Shown here: positions 1-13,572 of the stretch, piece by piece
Numbering within the stretch: position 1 is the first letter of the stretch
Layout: every line of letters begins with the position of its first letter
Source of the DNA: Pleurostoma richardsiae
Taxonomy: Eukaryota; Ascomycota; Sordariomycetes; Calosphaeriales; Pleurostomataceae
Direction: 5' to 3'
Assembly: GCA_030052745.1 (NCBI GenBank)
Contig: JANBVO010000007.1
Location: 744,001-808,000, forward strand
Length of the DNA: 64,000 nt
Notes under the pieces: model-generated
The model's database searches: none
What the model saw: only the letters and a program-made list of their open reading frames with translations
What the model was told of the DNA's origin: nothing
Program-made: the position numbers and the translations under genes

Positions 1-610
1 TGTGTTCTCCAGATTCAATCTGTTGGACACTGTTGTGTTTTCGCCTTATCTTCCCATATGCTTTGTCTTCGGGCGGTGAGGCAAAGCTCCTCTGTACCAC
101 GACCGAACTGAGGGCCGCGCTGGCGATGGGGCTTTCTCGCAAGAGCACACGGGCATCATGACGCCCAGAACTGATGCCCCTAGTGAGGTCTCTGGTCTTA
201 CATCCGGCTGCTCGCCTGCGCGGGTTCTCGCACCCGACTGACCTAGTCGTGAGCGTGCTTTGCCTTATCCGTTCATCCGATACGAGACATTCAACGACGC
301 CTCGACCACTCTTTGCAGTTGTACGGTGTCCACTGCTTCAGTGGCTGCTAAAGATAGGCACTGCTAGTAGTACTAGTATGCCCTGTCTGAGACCCTAGCA
401 TTTCCGAGCAACACCAGTGGCACGTACAGTACATATGTCTCCTCGATACATGTTCCGCTCCGTTGACGGTTCCGTCTTGTTTCCCTCGTTTGTGAGCCAG
501 CCCGCCCCGTGCAGCGTAGGCAGTGGCCACGCTCCCCATAGGCCTCAGCTATAGCGCGATACTTCTCTCCTACCACACTCTTTTGCATCTCTCTTGGTGT
601 CTCTTAAATT
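1..610. other. Upstream region of the NAD-GDH gene, no gene seen
   Basis: Only short overlapping open frames without family resemblance occur here. The last 45 bases before the NAD-GDH start are pyrimidine-rich, as is common for fungal leaders. I see no RNA gene. Confidence 0.5.
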
Positions 611-3600
611 ATGCCTCCGATGCTGGCCCTCAAGACTGCTGACCTGCCATTGGCCAGGTTTCCTGATTACACTGATTCCCTGTGCTTGCCTGGCGAGGCC
701 GTTGTCGACGGCATGACGCCGACCCCCACGCTCAGCCCGAGCAAGAAGCTCCCAGGCGAAAGACTCAAGGATGATCCCACCCGGCACCCCTCTCCCCAAC
801 CTACACACTTCAGCGTGCCCTTGCTCTCGAGGGCGAACGGCAATGGACACCGGGTGTTACGCTCCGCCACAGTCGGATATGTGGCTCCGGAATTCAAAGG
901 CAAGGCCGAACAGATGAAACAGGGTGAGTTTTCCTAATGCTGGCGACGATCGACTGGTTCTGGCTGACGGCTATTAGTGCGGAGTGAGATACTCGACGCT
1001 GGCTGGATTCCGGAGAAGCTCGTCGATTCGCAGATTGCGTGGTTTTACAACGAGCTCGGTATAGACGATGTCTATTTTGAACTTGAGCGGCCGAACGTCA
1101 TTGCTGACCACATCACATCTCTTTATGCTGCTAAGGTCGCAGCACATTCACGCCAGGGTAAACGCCAGGAAATACGACTTGATATGGAGGCAGGCGATCA
1201 CGCCATCTACATCGACACAAGCGAGCCTGGGAAGAGCGCAATTGGCGGACCTCGCTACGAGACGAGACTGGAGTCTAAATACCTGGATGGCAGTGACTAC
1301 AGCAAGAGATTTCGGGTCGAGACCTTTCGTTCTCCGGGCTTGCTGGGAGGCAGCAGCGATTCCAAGGCAACTCTCCGATGCTATTTTGTCTACCAGTGCC
1401 AATTTGTCGACACGGCTGCCCATCCTCACGAAAGTCGCCTGGAAATCATCAGCGACCGTATGTTCCTCGCTAAAGCCACCAGAAACACCAAGCAGATATA
1501 CCAGGAGATTATCGAGCTCGCCGTTAACCGAACTGGTCCCGTCATAGAGGTGTTCGACATTGAAGCCTCTCAGGAGAAGCGTCTGGTAGTCGCCTTCCGC
1601 TCGCGGACTGCTCGCGGACTATTCAGCGCCCTGAGTGACCTTTATCATTATTACGGTGTCACCAGCACCCGCAAGTACGTCGAGCAGTTTTCCAACGGCA
1701 TTACTGTAATGAGCATCTACTTGCGGCCAGCCAGCAACCTTGAGGCCAAGTATCCACCCATTGAACAGTCTATCCATCAGATCACCAAAGAGATATCTCT
1801 GCTCTATTGTATCCCTCAGAACAAGCTCCACGACCTTTTCGCGTCTGGAGAGCTAAGCCTTCAGGAAGCCATCTATGGCCACTGCGTCTGGGTTTTCGTG
1901 CAGCATTTCCTGAATCGCCTCGGTTCTGAATACGCGTCACTGAAGGAGGCCCTGGACCCCCAAAAGACCGTCCACGCAGAAATCTTGTCGAAGCTGAAGA
2001 GACGGCTGCGCACCGAGACATTCACGCCAGACTACATCCTGGAGATAATCAAGTCTTACCCGAGCTTGGTTCGGGCCCTGTACGCCTCCTTTGCCAGCGT
2101 GCATCTGAGCGTTGGCGCTGGTTTCGAACGTCATTTTATAGCGCCCACTCCGGCCGTGGAGGTGCTGTCGGACGCGAAGCTCAAAGACAAAATCACTCGA
2201 GATGTCTCGAACGAGCACGAGGAGATGGTCATGACTGCCTTCCGCGTCTTTAACAACGCTATCCTGAAGACTAACTATTTCACGCCGACTAAGGTGGCCC
2301 TAAGCTTCCGTCTAGACCCCTCGTTCTTGCCCGATATCGAATACCCCAGGAAGCTGTTTGGCATGTTTCTTGTGATCACCTCGGAGTCTCGGGGTTTCCA
2401 TCTCCGTTTCAAGGACATTGCTCGGGGCGGTATTCGCATCGTCAAGTCTCGTAGCAAAGAAGCGTACGCGATCAATGCGCGTAATCTGTTCGACGAGAAC
2501 TATGGGTTGGCCAGTACGCAGCAACGCAAGAACAAGGATATTCCCGAAGGCGGCTCAAAGGGGGTCATCCTTCTGGATCCCAAACAACAAGACAAGGCCC
2601 GGGAAGCCTTCGAAAAGTACATAGACAGCATCTTGGATCTGCTATTACCGGCACAGACGCCAGGGATTAAGAATCCAATTGTGGATCTGTATGGCAAAGA
2701 AGAAATTTTGTTCATGGGTCCGGATGAGAACACGGCCGATCTCGTTGACTGGGCGACAGAGCACGCCCGGGCGCGCGGTGCTCCATGGTGGAAATCTTTC
2801 TTTACCGGAAAGTCGCCAAGGCTCGGCGGCATCCCGCACGACACCTACGGCATGACAACCCTGTCTGTCCGTGAATACGTGAAGGGGATTTACCGCAAGC
2901 TGAGCCTCGACCCGAGGACAGTGAAGAAGATGCAGACAGGTGGGCCTGATGGCGACCTCGGAAGCAACGAAATTATCCTTAGCGACGAGAAGTACACCGC
3001 TATCGTGGACGGATCCGGCGTGCTCGTGGACCCCCACGGGATTGACAAGGACGAGCTCCTCCGCCTGGCCAAGCAGCGGCTGATGATTTCTCATTTCGAC
3101 GGATCTAAGCTCTCCAAGAGCGGCTACCGAATCCTTTGTGACGATATGAATATCACGTTGCCAACCGGCGAGTACGTTGCTAATGGCACGACCTTCCGCA
3201 ACACGTACCATCTCCGGGACACTGGCCTGACCGACATGTTCGTGCCTTGCGGTGGCCGCCCGGAGTCGATCGACCTAGTCTCGGTCAACAAAATTATCAA
3301 AGAGGGCAGGTCTGTGATTCCGTATATTGTTGAGGGGGCCAATCTCTTCATCACGCAGGAGGCCAAGCTGCGCCTCGAGGCCGCTGGTTGCATTCTCTTC
3401 AAGGATGCAAGTGCCAACAAAGGCGGTGTGACATCTTCTTCCCTCGAAGTCCTCGCATCGCTGAGCTTTGACGACGAGAGCTTCATGAAACACATGTGTC
3501 ACGATGGTGATGGCGATGCACCTTCTTTCTACAAGGCCTATGTCAAGGAAGTCCAGGGAAAGATTCGTGAAAATGCAACTCTGGAGTTCGAGGCGATCTG

Positions 3601-4016
3601 GCGCGAGCACGAGCAAACTAGTGTTCCCCGCTCCATCTTGTCCGATAAGCTCTCTGTTGCCATCACTACGTTGGACGAGGAGCTGCAGCATAGCGACTTG
3701 TGGAAGGACGAAAAGATTCGCAGGTCCGTGTTGAAGGACGCCTTGCCCAGGCTATTGCTGGATGAGGTAGGCCTGGACACCATCATCGAGCGCGTGCCTG
3801 ATAGCTATTTGTGCGCTATATTTGGCAGCTACTTGGCGAGTCGGTTCGTGTACGAATTCGGCAGCCAGCCAAGCCAGTTTGCCTTCTACGACTTGTGAGT
3901 TTGCTTGTTTCCCCCCACTACGCAAACCCGACCTCGCCTTTTACGGCCATGGAGTTCCTGTGGCTAACAAGGAGAGTCATAGTATGTCTAGAAGGACATC
4001 CAAGGCCTTGCAGTAA
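611..4016 (+). CDS. GDH2: NAD-specific glutamate dehydrogenase (large, ~115-kDa type)
   Basis: Catalyses NAD-dependent oxidative deamination of glutamate to 2-oxoglutarate and ammonium, a catabolic step that lets fungi use glutamate as a carbon source. Three exons: 611-923, 978-3894 and 3983-4016, giving 1087 residues, about the usual size for the fungal large-subunit NAD-GDH. The first junction rebuilds ...MKQVRSEILDAGW; the second intron (branch site CTAAC near 3963) replaces an apparent stop at 3896-3898 and gives the C-terminus DFMSRRTSKALQ, which fits the fungal family. The catalytic/glutamate-binding core is visible around RFKDIARGGIRIV (near 2405-2445) and NKDIPEGGSKG, followed by the nucleotide-binding half with VEGANLFIT and KDASANKGGVTSSS. 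The first ~75 residues are low-complexity Pro/Ser-rich, as in relatives. A start further upstream in an unseen exon is possible but nothing suggests it. Confidence 0.95.
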
Positions 4017-4806
4017 CCAGGTAGGATGCTTCAAATTGTCGTTGGAGACTGGTAGAGCGGCGACGAAGGCGGCTTGAGGATACACAGTTTCGACATCTTC
4101 AGGGTTTACCTGGGACTAAATTAAATAACGTGAGAGAGGCTAACTCTATCTGCTAGGATGACGGTCAACATCTTTGTATGGCATACAGTGTGTTATCTTT
4201 TGCACCACTATCTCTTCGGTCAATGGGATGCTGTGTACTCGGAGTAGAGAGACATCACTCGACAAGCGACTCGCCTAGCATTCGCCCGTCTATATTTGAT
4301 CTAGCGGCTACTGGGGCATGGACATGGCTCTGGATAGGAAGGCTAAAATGACCACCAAATTTCTCTGTTCGTTGTTCGTTGGGCATATTTCGGCTGCGGC
4401 GTCCTGCCGGCTGGAAGGATCCGGCCAGATAGAGATAGAAGAGATGCCATTGACTTCCTAGCTCGTATATGCCTGCCCGGCACACCTATCTTTTGCGTCA
4501 GACCTCATGACAGCACGTGCAGCGTGTCACATGAACGGATCTCGCTGGCCCTAGTGCCATGGTTACCATACAGTCAATCGCCCAGATAGGTAGGTACATC
4601 AAGCATATCATATTCGTCCCGACCTGACCTTCTTGCCTCACCATTTATCTGCGCCGAGCCGACGACCCAACCCTCCTCCGCCTGCAACATTTCGAGGGCT
4701 CAATGTCAGCATTCTCTCCGCATCGTGGCTGCTCGCCCCTAAGCAGTGCATTGCCCCTGTCCGCGATTACCCACTACTTCTACCATCATTATAGACAGAA
4801 CAAGCC
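4017..4806. other. Intergenic, promoter of the small ORF at 4807
   Basis: No convincing coding region on either strand. A pyrimidine-rich stretch (about 4660-4795) precedes the ATG at 4807. Confidence 0.5.
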
Positions 4807-5274
4807 ATGGCGGGAGCACCGATCATAGGTGTCCAGTATCTGGAGCGGCACAGGCGTGAGACGGCGATATATGATGATATTGATCAGCAGCTCCAGGATG
4901 GCTCTCGTCTCCGAGAGATCAGAGCAAAACTCCGGACAATCAACGAGAAGTTGGCACCTCGAAACCGCGAGCGAGACCGCCAGCCACCAGGACCACTGGG
5001 CGACTTGCCACGCGAGGAACGCATTCATGTTTTGCGAGCTCGAGTGAAGGCCATGAAGCGAAAATTGACTCGTTCCAGGGATGCAACCTCAATTCAGGAG
5101 GCGCAGCGTATCGAAGAGGCGCCACAGCTCGAGCACAGGAATCAGCCCCACTTCCAGGGAAGTGAAGGAGAGGGCACTGGTGGTGAAGATGTTGCTAGGA
5201 AGAAGGGGAGCCGAAAGTGGAAGCGTCTCGATAGGCATGGAGAACGGACCGCGGATGCGCCGCACGAGACTTGA
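4807..5274 (+). CDS. Hypothetical 155-residue charged, coiled-coil-like protein
   Basis: Not recognised. The ORF opens with ATG after a CT-rich leader and begins [18 protein letters not shown], followed by a strongly charged helical region ([41 protein letters not shown]) that looks like a coiled coil through about residue 90. The C-terminal third is less convincing: from about 5130 a second frame (to 5326) reads [13 protein letters not shown]...[11 protein letters not shown] and looks at least as protein-like. A splice event or frame change near 5090-5150 may therefore join the N-terminal helix to that other frame; I could not find a phase-compatible GT-AG pair. It converges on eL32, whose stop lies at 5398. 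The N-terminal half is probably real; the C-terminus is uncertain. Confidence 0.55.
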   Translation: MAGAPIIGVQYLERHRRETAIYDDIDQQLQDGSRLREIRAKLRTINEKLAPRNRERDRQPPGPLGDLPREERIHVLRARVKAMKRKLTRSRDATSIQEAQRIEEAPQLEHRNQPHFQGSEGEGTGGEDVARKKGSRKWKRLDRHGERTADAPHET

Positions 5275-5397
5275 CTATGAAGGTAAAAGTGCCTTGGGAC
5301 CAAGCTGCGTTCTTGAATTCGCCTAGCATTTCTGTTTTCCGCAGACCTAAGCAAGTCCATTTCCTTGCCCCCCGCCCATAACGAGAATCATAAGCAT

Positions 5398-6223
5398 TTA
5401 TACCTCCGTCGTGACCTTTGCCTTGGAGTTCGTGACCTTGACTCCTAACTGCTTCGCCCGCGCAATGATATCGACCCTCTTCCTTGAAGACACGTTGTGA
5501 GCAATCCTGTAGTTGTGCGTTAGCCTTGGCTGCTAGCCACATGTTCACGCTATCAATACGCTGCTCGACGCAGTGATGGACAAACGAGCGAACGTACTCT
5601 GCAGCATAGGTCTTGTTGTGCATCATCAACAGCTCCACATCCTTCACGTTGCTGACCAGGAAGGCCTTGTGACCAGATGGCATCATGTGGCGGGTCTTCT
5701 TGTTAGAGCCATAGCCGATCTGAGATGTGACGACCCGGTTGTCAGCCTCTTTCTCTGGCAACACCAAACAATATGGCATCGTGACCAGGTCTATTGTTGC
5801 GCTCGAAGAGCCATGTAGGATGAGAGTTGCAACGTACCGATGGCATGGCCAAATTGCCCTTGAACCGTCTGCGGACACGGTTATCTATTCCGGTGGCTGG
5901 AGAAGTGCATGTAAGCGATTGAAAAGTGAAGCTCTAGAAAAGGTACTGACGCTTTCTCCATGACGGCGCGACACATTTGAAGCGGTCGCTCTGGTGTCGC
6001 TGGAAGCGCTTCGTGCCTGCACATGATATCGCTGTTAGTGCTAAAACGCCTGCCGTTCATGTGAAATCTTCTGATCCGGAACAAGCGATTTTCTTTCTCT
6101 ATATGTTCAGACTCTCGGATGGGATATCGACTGCGATCGCCGGAGGAAGTGTTGCACTGGAACTGGCCGGGTATTCAACATACGCTTCTTCACGATTGGG
6201 ACGTGCTTTTTCGAGGCAACCAT
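5398..6223 (-). CDS. RPL32: 60S ribosomal protein eL32
   Basis: Structural protein of the large ribosomal subunit. Five coding exons in transcript order: 6223-6184, 6016-5951, 5896-5838, 5719-5598, 5506-5398, 131 residues in all, the normal eL32 length. Reconstructed landmarks are [59 protein letters not shown] and [18 protein letters not shown] at the C-terminus. Every junction uses GT-AG and keeps phase (introns 167, 54, 118 and 91 nt). A further intron lies in the 5' leader and ends at the base before the ATG. High intron number is usual for fungal ribosomal protein genes. Identification is secure. Confidence 0.96.
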
Positions 6224-6290
6224 CTGTCATGTAGTTAGAGTAAATAATCCACTGTATAAGGCTACATTTTGGGACTTTGACGATGCGTAC
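6224..6290 (-). other. Leader intron of eL32 abutting the start codon
   Basis: On the minus strand a donor GTACGC (6290-6285) is followed by a branch-like CTCTAACT and an acceptor ACAG whose last base, 6224, directly precedes the ATG at 6223-6221. This 67-nt intron would be removed from the 5' untranslated region. Inferred from signals only. Confidence 0.7.
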
Positions 6291-7102
6291 CTTGGCCGAT
6301 TTTCCTTCGATGGCTCGGTTGCGTTGCTTCGTTTTGCGAAGTGTGAAGTTGGTTCGGTTCTTTTTGCACGCGGCTCACGGAAAATTTGGCCAAGGGCTTA
6401 GGGTTTTCCTGCGCACTCACAACTCACCAGCCACGTGCTTAATTTTTCAGCCACAGTGGCGTCCCAAACACGTGATCAGTTGACTGAACTGAAGATGCCC
6501 TGATTGTCCCTTACTTATTAACAACCTGACATAGGGATGTACTATTAGGTAGGGTACCTTAGCTTAGGATAGAGGTAGCTTACCTGCAGTGGATAAGTTG
6601 GGCAGGAGACAGTATAGGTCACGTAACCACCCAGCGCTATCGGAAGTCCGTATCAAGCCATCCAGCAATTCCGAATACGTTAAAGCCCGGGTCCTCAAGC
6701 GGTGGCTGGCAGTTTACGACTCTATGTGATCGTGGAGGAACGTGAGTTTATATAATTTAGACCTCAAAACGCCTGTGAGTAGAGGACGAGGTCCCAGGAC
6801 AGGCTCCATGCACCAACACTGCTGGTTGCAGCGGCTGCGTATGTATCACAAGCCCACGACGAGGAGAATGATGCCACCTTCTCTAGATCACCATATCTAG
6901 GGCCAGTCGAGAGTGGAGCGGATGGATGGAAACAAGAACGATTGTCCTTGAATGCTCTGGTTGCTTATTTGACCTCCGGCCCTCGAGAGTCACGTACTCA
7001 TTGCGTTGCACACTGTGGCGCACCGTCTTCCTCCTCAACATCCTCCCATTCATTTCCAAATCTTGGGTCTCCAGAATGAGCTCCCATCTGTGCGCCTCGC
7101 CG
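6291..7102. other. Promoter region of eL32; downstream of the J-protein gene
   Basis: No gene recognised. Contains two CACGTG-like boxes (6433-6438, and CACGTGATC near 6470) that could bind bHLH factors, and short GGTA/TACC runs at 6548-6570. These are sequence observations only. Confidence 0.4.
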
Positions 7103-8495
7103 TTAGCCGCCGCCGCCGCCGTATTGTATATGAAATCCAGGCTTGGGTCTATATCTCACCTGCTCAATATCTGCATCTTCTTCGTAAGCAACGTCATCAA
7201 CTTCCTCGGCAGCAATCGGTGAGGGCGGAGGTGGTAACAGCTTTCGTAAGGAGTCATAAGCGGTATCGTCCTTTAGCCACCCGCTTTCCGGAAACTCGAC
7301 CTTGGCAATAAGGTAAAGATCACCCTTCATCTCCCCCCTCTTCATCGGCATGCCCTCGCCAGACACTTTCAACACGTCGTTTGGTCGCAAGATTTTGCCC
7401 CGAGGGAAGTCGATATGTATTCCCCGTCCGTCCAGATGCTTCAGGACGACCCGGGAAAAGCCTGTTAGCGCCTCGGCTAGGGTAACATTGAGATCTGCTG
7501 ACAAGTCGTTGCCGATGCGGGTAAAAGTATCGTGCGGTTTCTCGACGAGGGTAAAGATGATGTCCCCAGGGACCTGATCCGGAAATTGGTCTGCTTCTCC
7601 CTCCAGGACAATGCGCTCGCCTTGCATAGAACCTCGGGGAATATAGATCTCCAGGGCTTTAGTCTCCTCGACCGTTCGCTTACCCTTGCATTTTTTGCAG
7701 CGATCCTTCTCCTTGTAGTACATGCCGGATCCCTGGCAATGGTCGCAGGGAACTACCTCCTTACGCACCAGACCAGGGCCAATCTGACGAAATGCTTCCT
7801 GTATGCCTGCGCCTTTGCAACGGTCACACTGTTGTGGTTTCACCTTGTCCTTAGCACCATTCCCCTTGCACTGGCTACAGATGACCTGTTTGTTCGCGGC
7901 AAACCTGACCGTCTTGCCTCTGTAGAGCTCCTCCAAGGTGACTTCGTATTGCTGTTCTTCGTCATGCCCCCTCCTTGCACGCCGGGGACCTCCACCGCCT
8001 ACGCCCATGCCGAACATTTGAGCCAGGATATCGTTTAGGTCAACTTCGGGGCCGCCGGCACCACCACCGCGGGCAGGGTCAAAAGCGGCCATGCCGTGAG
8101 TATCGTAGAGATGACGCTTCTCCTCATCGCGAAGGATTTCGTAGGCTTGAGTAACGGCCTTGAATTTGGCTTCAGACTCGGGTCGCTGCTCCTCGGGAAC
8201 CTTGTCAGGGTGGTGCTGGAGAGCAAGCTGTCCCGGGTACGAGTTAGCTAGAGTATGCCAAGAGGGAGACAGAAGTGAGGGCTGCTTTTCATGATCTTGT
8301 CGAAGTATGGACGGATGCTGTACCTTTCGATAGGCCTTTTTGATATCGTTTTGACTGGCAGACTTGTCGACACCGAGAAGTGCTGGACTTGGTCAGCTGG
8401 CCGAAATCGTATACTGGGGCCCTTTAAGTGTGTCTACCGTAGAGGTCGAGTTCGTCAGCATCCGCGGGACCACTGCTCGGTCCTCCGCCGTCCAT
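7103..8495 (-). CDS. Type I (DnaJ-class) Hsp40 co-chaperone
   Basis: Stimulates Hsp70 ATPase and delivers substrates. Exons: 8495-8438, 8382-8324, 8227-7103; 413 residues. Order: short N-terminus MDGGGPSSG, J-domain with the diagnostic HPD at residues 45-47, a short G-rich linker, four cysteine zinc-finger repeats (CSQCKGNG 156-163, CDRCKGAG 173-180, CDHCQGSG 200-207, CKKCKGKR 216-223), then the two beta-domains for substrate binding. The fourth repeat lacks its final glycine pair. The protein ends GFHIQYGGGGG without a C-terminal CaaX box, so unlike Ydj1 it should not be farnesylated; this and the acidic tail fit an Xdj1-like paralogue, but I did not run a phylogeny. It is divergently transcribed from mtGluRS, sharing the 8496-9083 interval. 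Confidence 0.93.
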
Positions 8496-11189
<2,694 letters not shown>

Positions 11190-11508
11190 GGTGGGTTGAC
11201 AAGCGCTGTTTGCCCGGCTGCGTCCGACTTGATCTGAGTGCGGCTAGCTGTGCAAGCACTCCACTCACAACTGCGATTATATTCTTTTGTGTTATTTCCC
11301 AGTGTTTGAGATGTTGCTATCGAGGCATACATATCTCTACCTCTTGTAAAAGCCTTTTCGCCACCTCCCCGTGAGATCCAAGGGTTCATGGATATAACCC
11401 CGCAAGGCTGAATGACTGCCACCTCGACGGACCGGTTGCGCGTTGGATCAACTTTTCGAGGGTGATGCAAACTTCGCGGTTGCGCATTGAAGATGCCGCT
11501 TCGTTGTA
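11190..11508. other. Intergenic between convergent mtGluRS and CSN5 genes
   Basis: 319 bp holding both 3' ends; nothing else seen. Confidence 0.6.
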
Positions 11509-12623
11509 TCATGGTGCTTTCGCAGCTAGGCCATTGAATATCTTCGTCTTCACATCGATGGCCATCAAACCAGCCTGTTCCTTGGCAGCAATCTGCTTGC
11601 TGTCCCTGACAACCTTGTCAAGGGCCTGGTCAAGCTGCTTCTGCCCATTTCCGGTCCCACTCAATGACATGCCAATCCCCGACTGCCCTCCGTTGCGGCC
11701 CAGCCGCTGAACTGTGCCCGTCGCCTCCTTGATCTTGAATCCCAGGTCCAGCATCTGTTTGTTGCCATATTCTCGGTTTGTCAACAGCGAAGTCTGTGAC
11801 AGCGTCTGAACCCAGTACTTGTTCCAGAGAAGCTCAAGGAGTTGGGTGTCCACCGTGCTCTTGAAAACCTCAACATCCATGCTGTAGTAACGGCTAGCGT
11901 GCGCGCCGAAATCCTCTGCTTTTGCAAGTGGGACGGTCTGATATCCATCCGTACCGCCACCGCCGCTACTGGAGGCTTTGTAGTCATCTGGATATGTCCT
12001 GAAGGCTCCGATCTCCACCTTTCCAGCGCTGATGGTGCGGTCCGGGTCGACCACAACAGCAACGAACGGGTCTTCGAACATCTGCCACTGATGTTGCGTA
12101 CCAACATCGATTCCACTTAGCCAGCAGCCATATCCGGGATGACTGTGATACCAGCCGATGAGATTCTCGTCTCTGCCTTGCTCGCGTGCTAGACGAGGAT
12201 ATTCCACCATGTACTCATTGGCCTCTTCCTGGGCGTTCACTCTCGTTTCAGTGCCCTCGACAGGGAGCCTGAAAGCGTCCGTAATCACCAAAGCCGGGCC
12301 ATCCACGAACCCTTGCATTAATCCCATGACTTCGATGCTACCACCGGAGCGAGCATGCATCACCATCTTGATAAGCGCGATGGCAGAAATACGAACGGCG
12401 CGGAAATAGTGAGGATCCGCCTTCCAAGGCTTCTTCGCGCGTATATCCTTCTGCGCATTGCAATCATAGTTATAAAGCGAGTCGCGAGTAGGATCTACAA
12501 GTTGTACGCCGTTGTCAAGCTCTAAGAGTAGCGATATTAGTGCTGTGACCGGGCGGAAGGGCGATGGGTGCAAGGAGTGAAGCAGGCTGTCAACGTACCC
12601 CATGATCTCATTGCGGACTCCAT
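11509..12623 (-). CDS. RRI1: COP9 signalosome catalytic subunit 5 (deneddylase)
   Basis: JAMM/MPN+ metalloprotease that removes Nedd8/Rub1 from cullins. Two exons: 12623-12599 and 12521-11509, 345 residues. The tiny first exon encodes MESAMRSW and splices to [14 protein letters not shown], which matches the family N-terminus and decides the start. The MPN domain carries a complete zinc site: Glu72 in SIEVMG, His134 and His136 plus Asp147 in [17 protein letters not shown]. The segment between about residues 92 and 115 corresponds to the Ins-1 loop. All catalytic residues are present, so the enzyme is predicted active. The Gly/Ser-rich stretch [11 protein letters not shown] is a loop variation. 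Divergent from TUP1. Confidence 0.96.
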
Positions 12624-12991
12624 ACTGGTCCTGGGTAGGTTCTCCTCCCCACAAAGGTATTTCAGTAGTGAGAGATACTCTATTCCAGAAGAAGAGCTTC
12701 GGAAACGTGGAGAGGTTGCAAATGATGAGAATTGGAAGTACTCTCTCTGTGATCTGTCGAGAGATACGCGAAAGTGAAGAGTACCTGAGGTAGGTCAGAC
12801 GAGCTACGGTGAGCAACTGGTGAATTCCTTAGCTTATCGATAAGGATGAAGAACATTTGGTCAGGGTAGAGGTATCTTATTCTGGAGGGGCAACACCAAG
12901 GTACACACACCTGCCCTAGCATTCCTAGAAAAGGGCAGGTATCGTGGAGTCGAGCGAGTCACGCCCCACACTAGAGGTACGCACCTGCATG
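12624..12991. other. Divergent promoter between CSN5 and TUP1
   Basis: No coding region seen. The part nearest CSN5 is its leader; the remainder belongs to the TUP1 promoter. Short GGTA/TACC runs lie at 12910-13000. Confidence 0.45.
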
Positions 12992-13572
12992 TAGGTACGA
13001 CTTTAAAGTGGAGCCAAACCGCGAGACTGTTCTGGACTAGGGCCAGTTTAGTTTCGTCTTAAACCCCCTTCAAATTTGGCTTAGCTCCATCCTGCCAACC
13101 CCCGTCCTTTGGTTTCTTCGTTCTTCCTCCCTCCACTTCCTCCGACCACCTTATTTCGGGCTGCTTCACCTTACACCTACCCACCTCCTGTAAACGCGCC
13201 TTCCTCTCCTGCAAATCAAACGAGAAGAGCATCAACGACATCTGCAATCGGCAAGTGCGCGCCTAGGTCTCGTCTTACTTTCCTTCTTGAGACTGGCATC
13301 ATCACGTTCGAATCGCTGCCTGGGCTAGCCAAAAACGCGCTTCATACATTGTCACCGTTCGTGTTTTTACCCTGGCTGCTGTTCGAGCCGTCTTCTAGCC
13401 ACTGCAAATAGTCGCGGTGGTGCCGATACTCCACCTCCGACATCACGATACGGGCTGCAGCGCTGCTGCGCATCTTCATCGCCATTCCCTGGAACTTCGC
13501 CTTTGCTGGGCTGGATTATTCCTCCTAGAGGTGAAAGAGTCAATCGCATCGGCCATCACATCGCTAGGAGTC
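12992..13572 (+). promoter_or_regulatory. Pyrimidine-rich, ATG-free leader of TUP1
   Basis: Reading the plus strand from the ATG at 12989-12991 to the TUP1 start at 13573, no ATG triplet occurs in any frame for 581 bases. The stretch is rich in CT (for example 13095-13145). Absence of upstream start codons over this length suggests that it is transcribed leader under selection for scanning. The transcription start cannot be placed from sequence. Confidence 0.6.

Noticed and set aside
2645-3211. 188-residue antisense frame in the NAD-GDH gene
   Set aside because: Shadow of a conserved coding exon; no independent signal.
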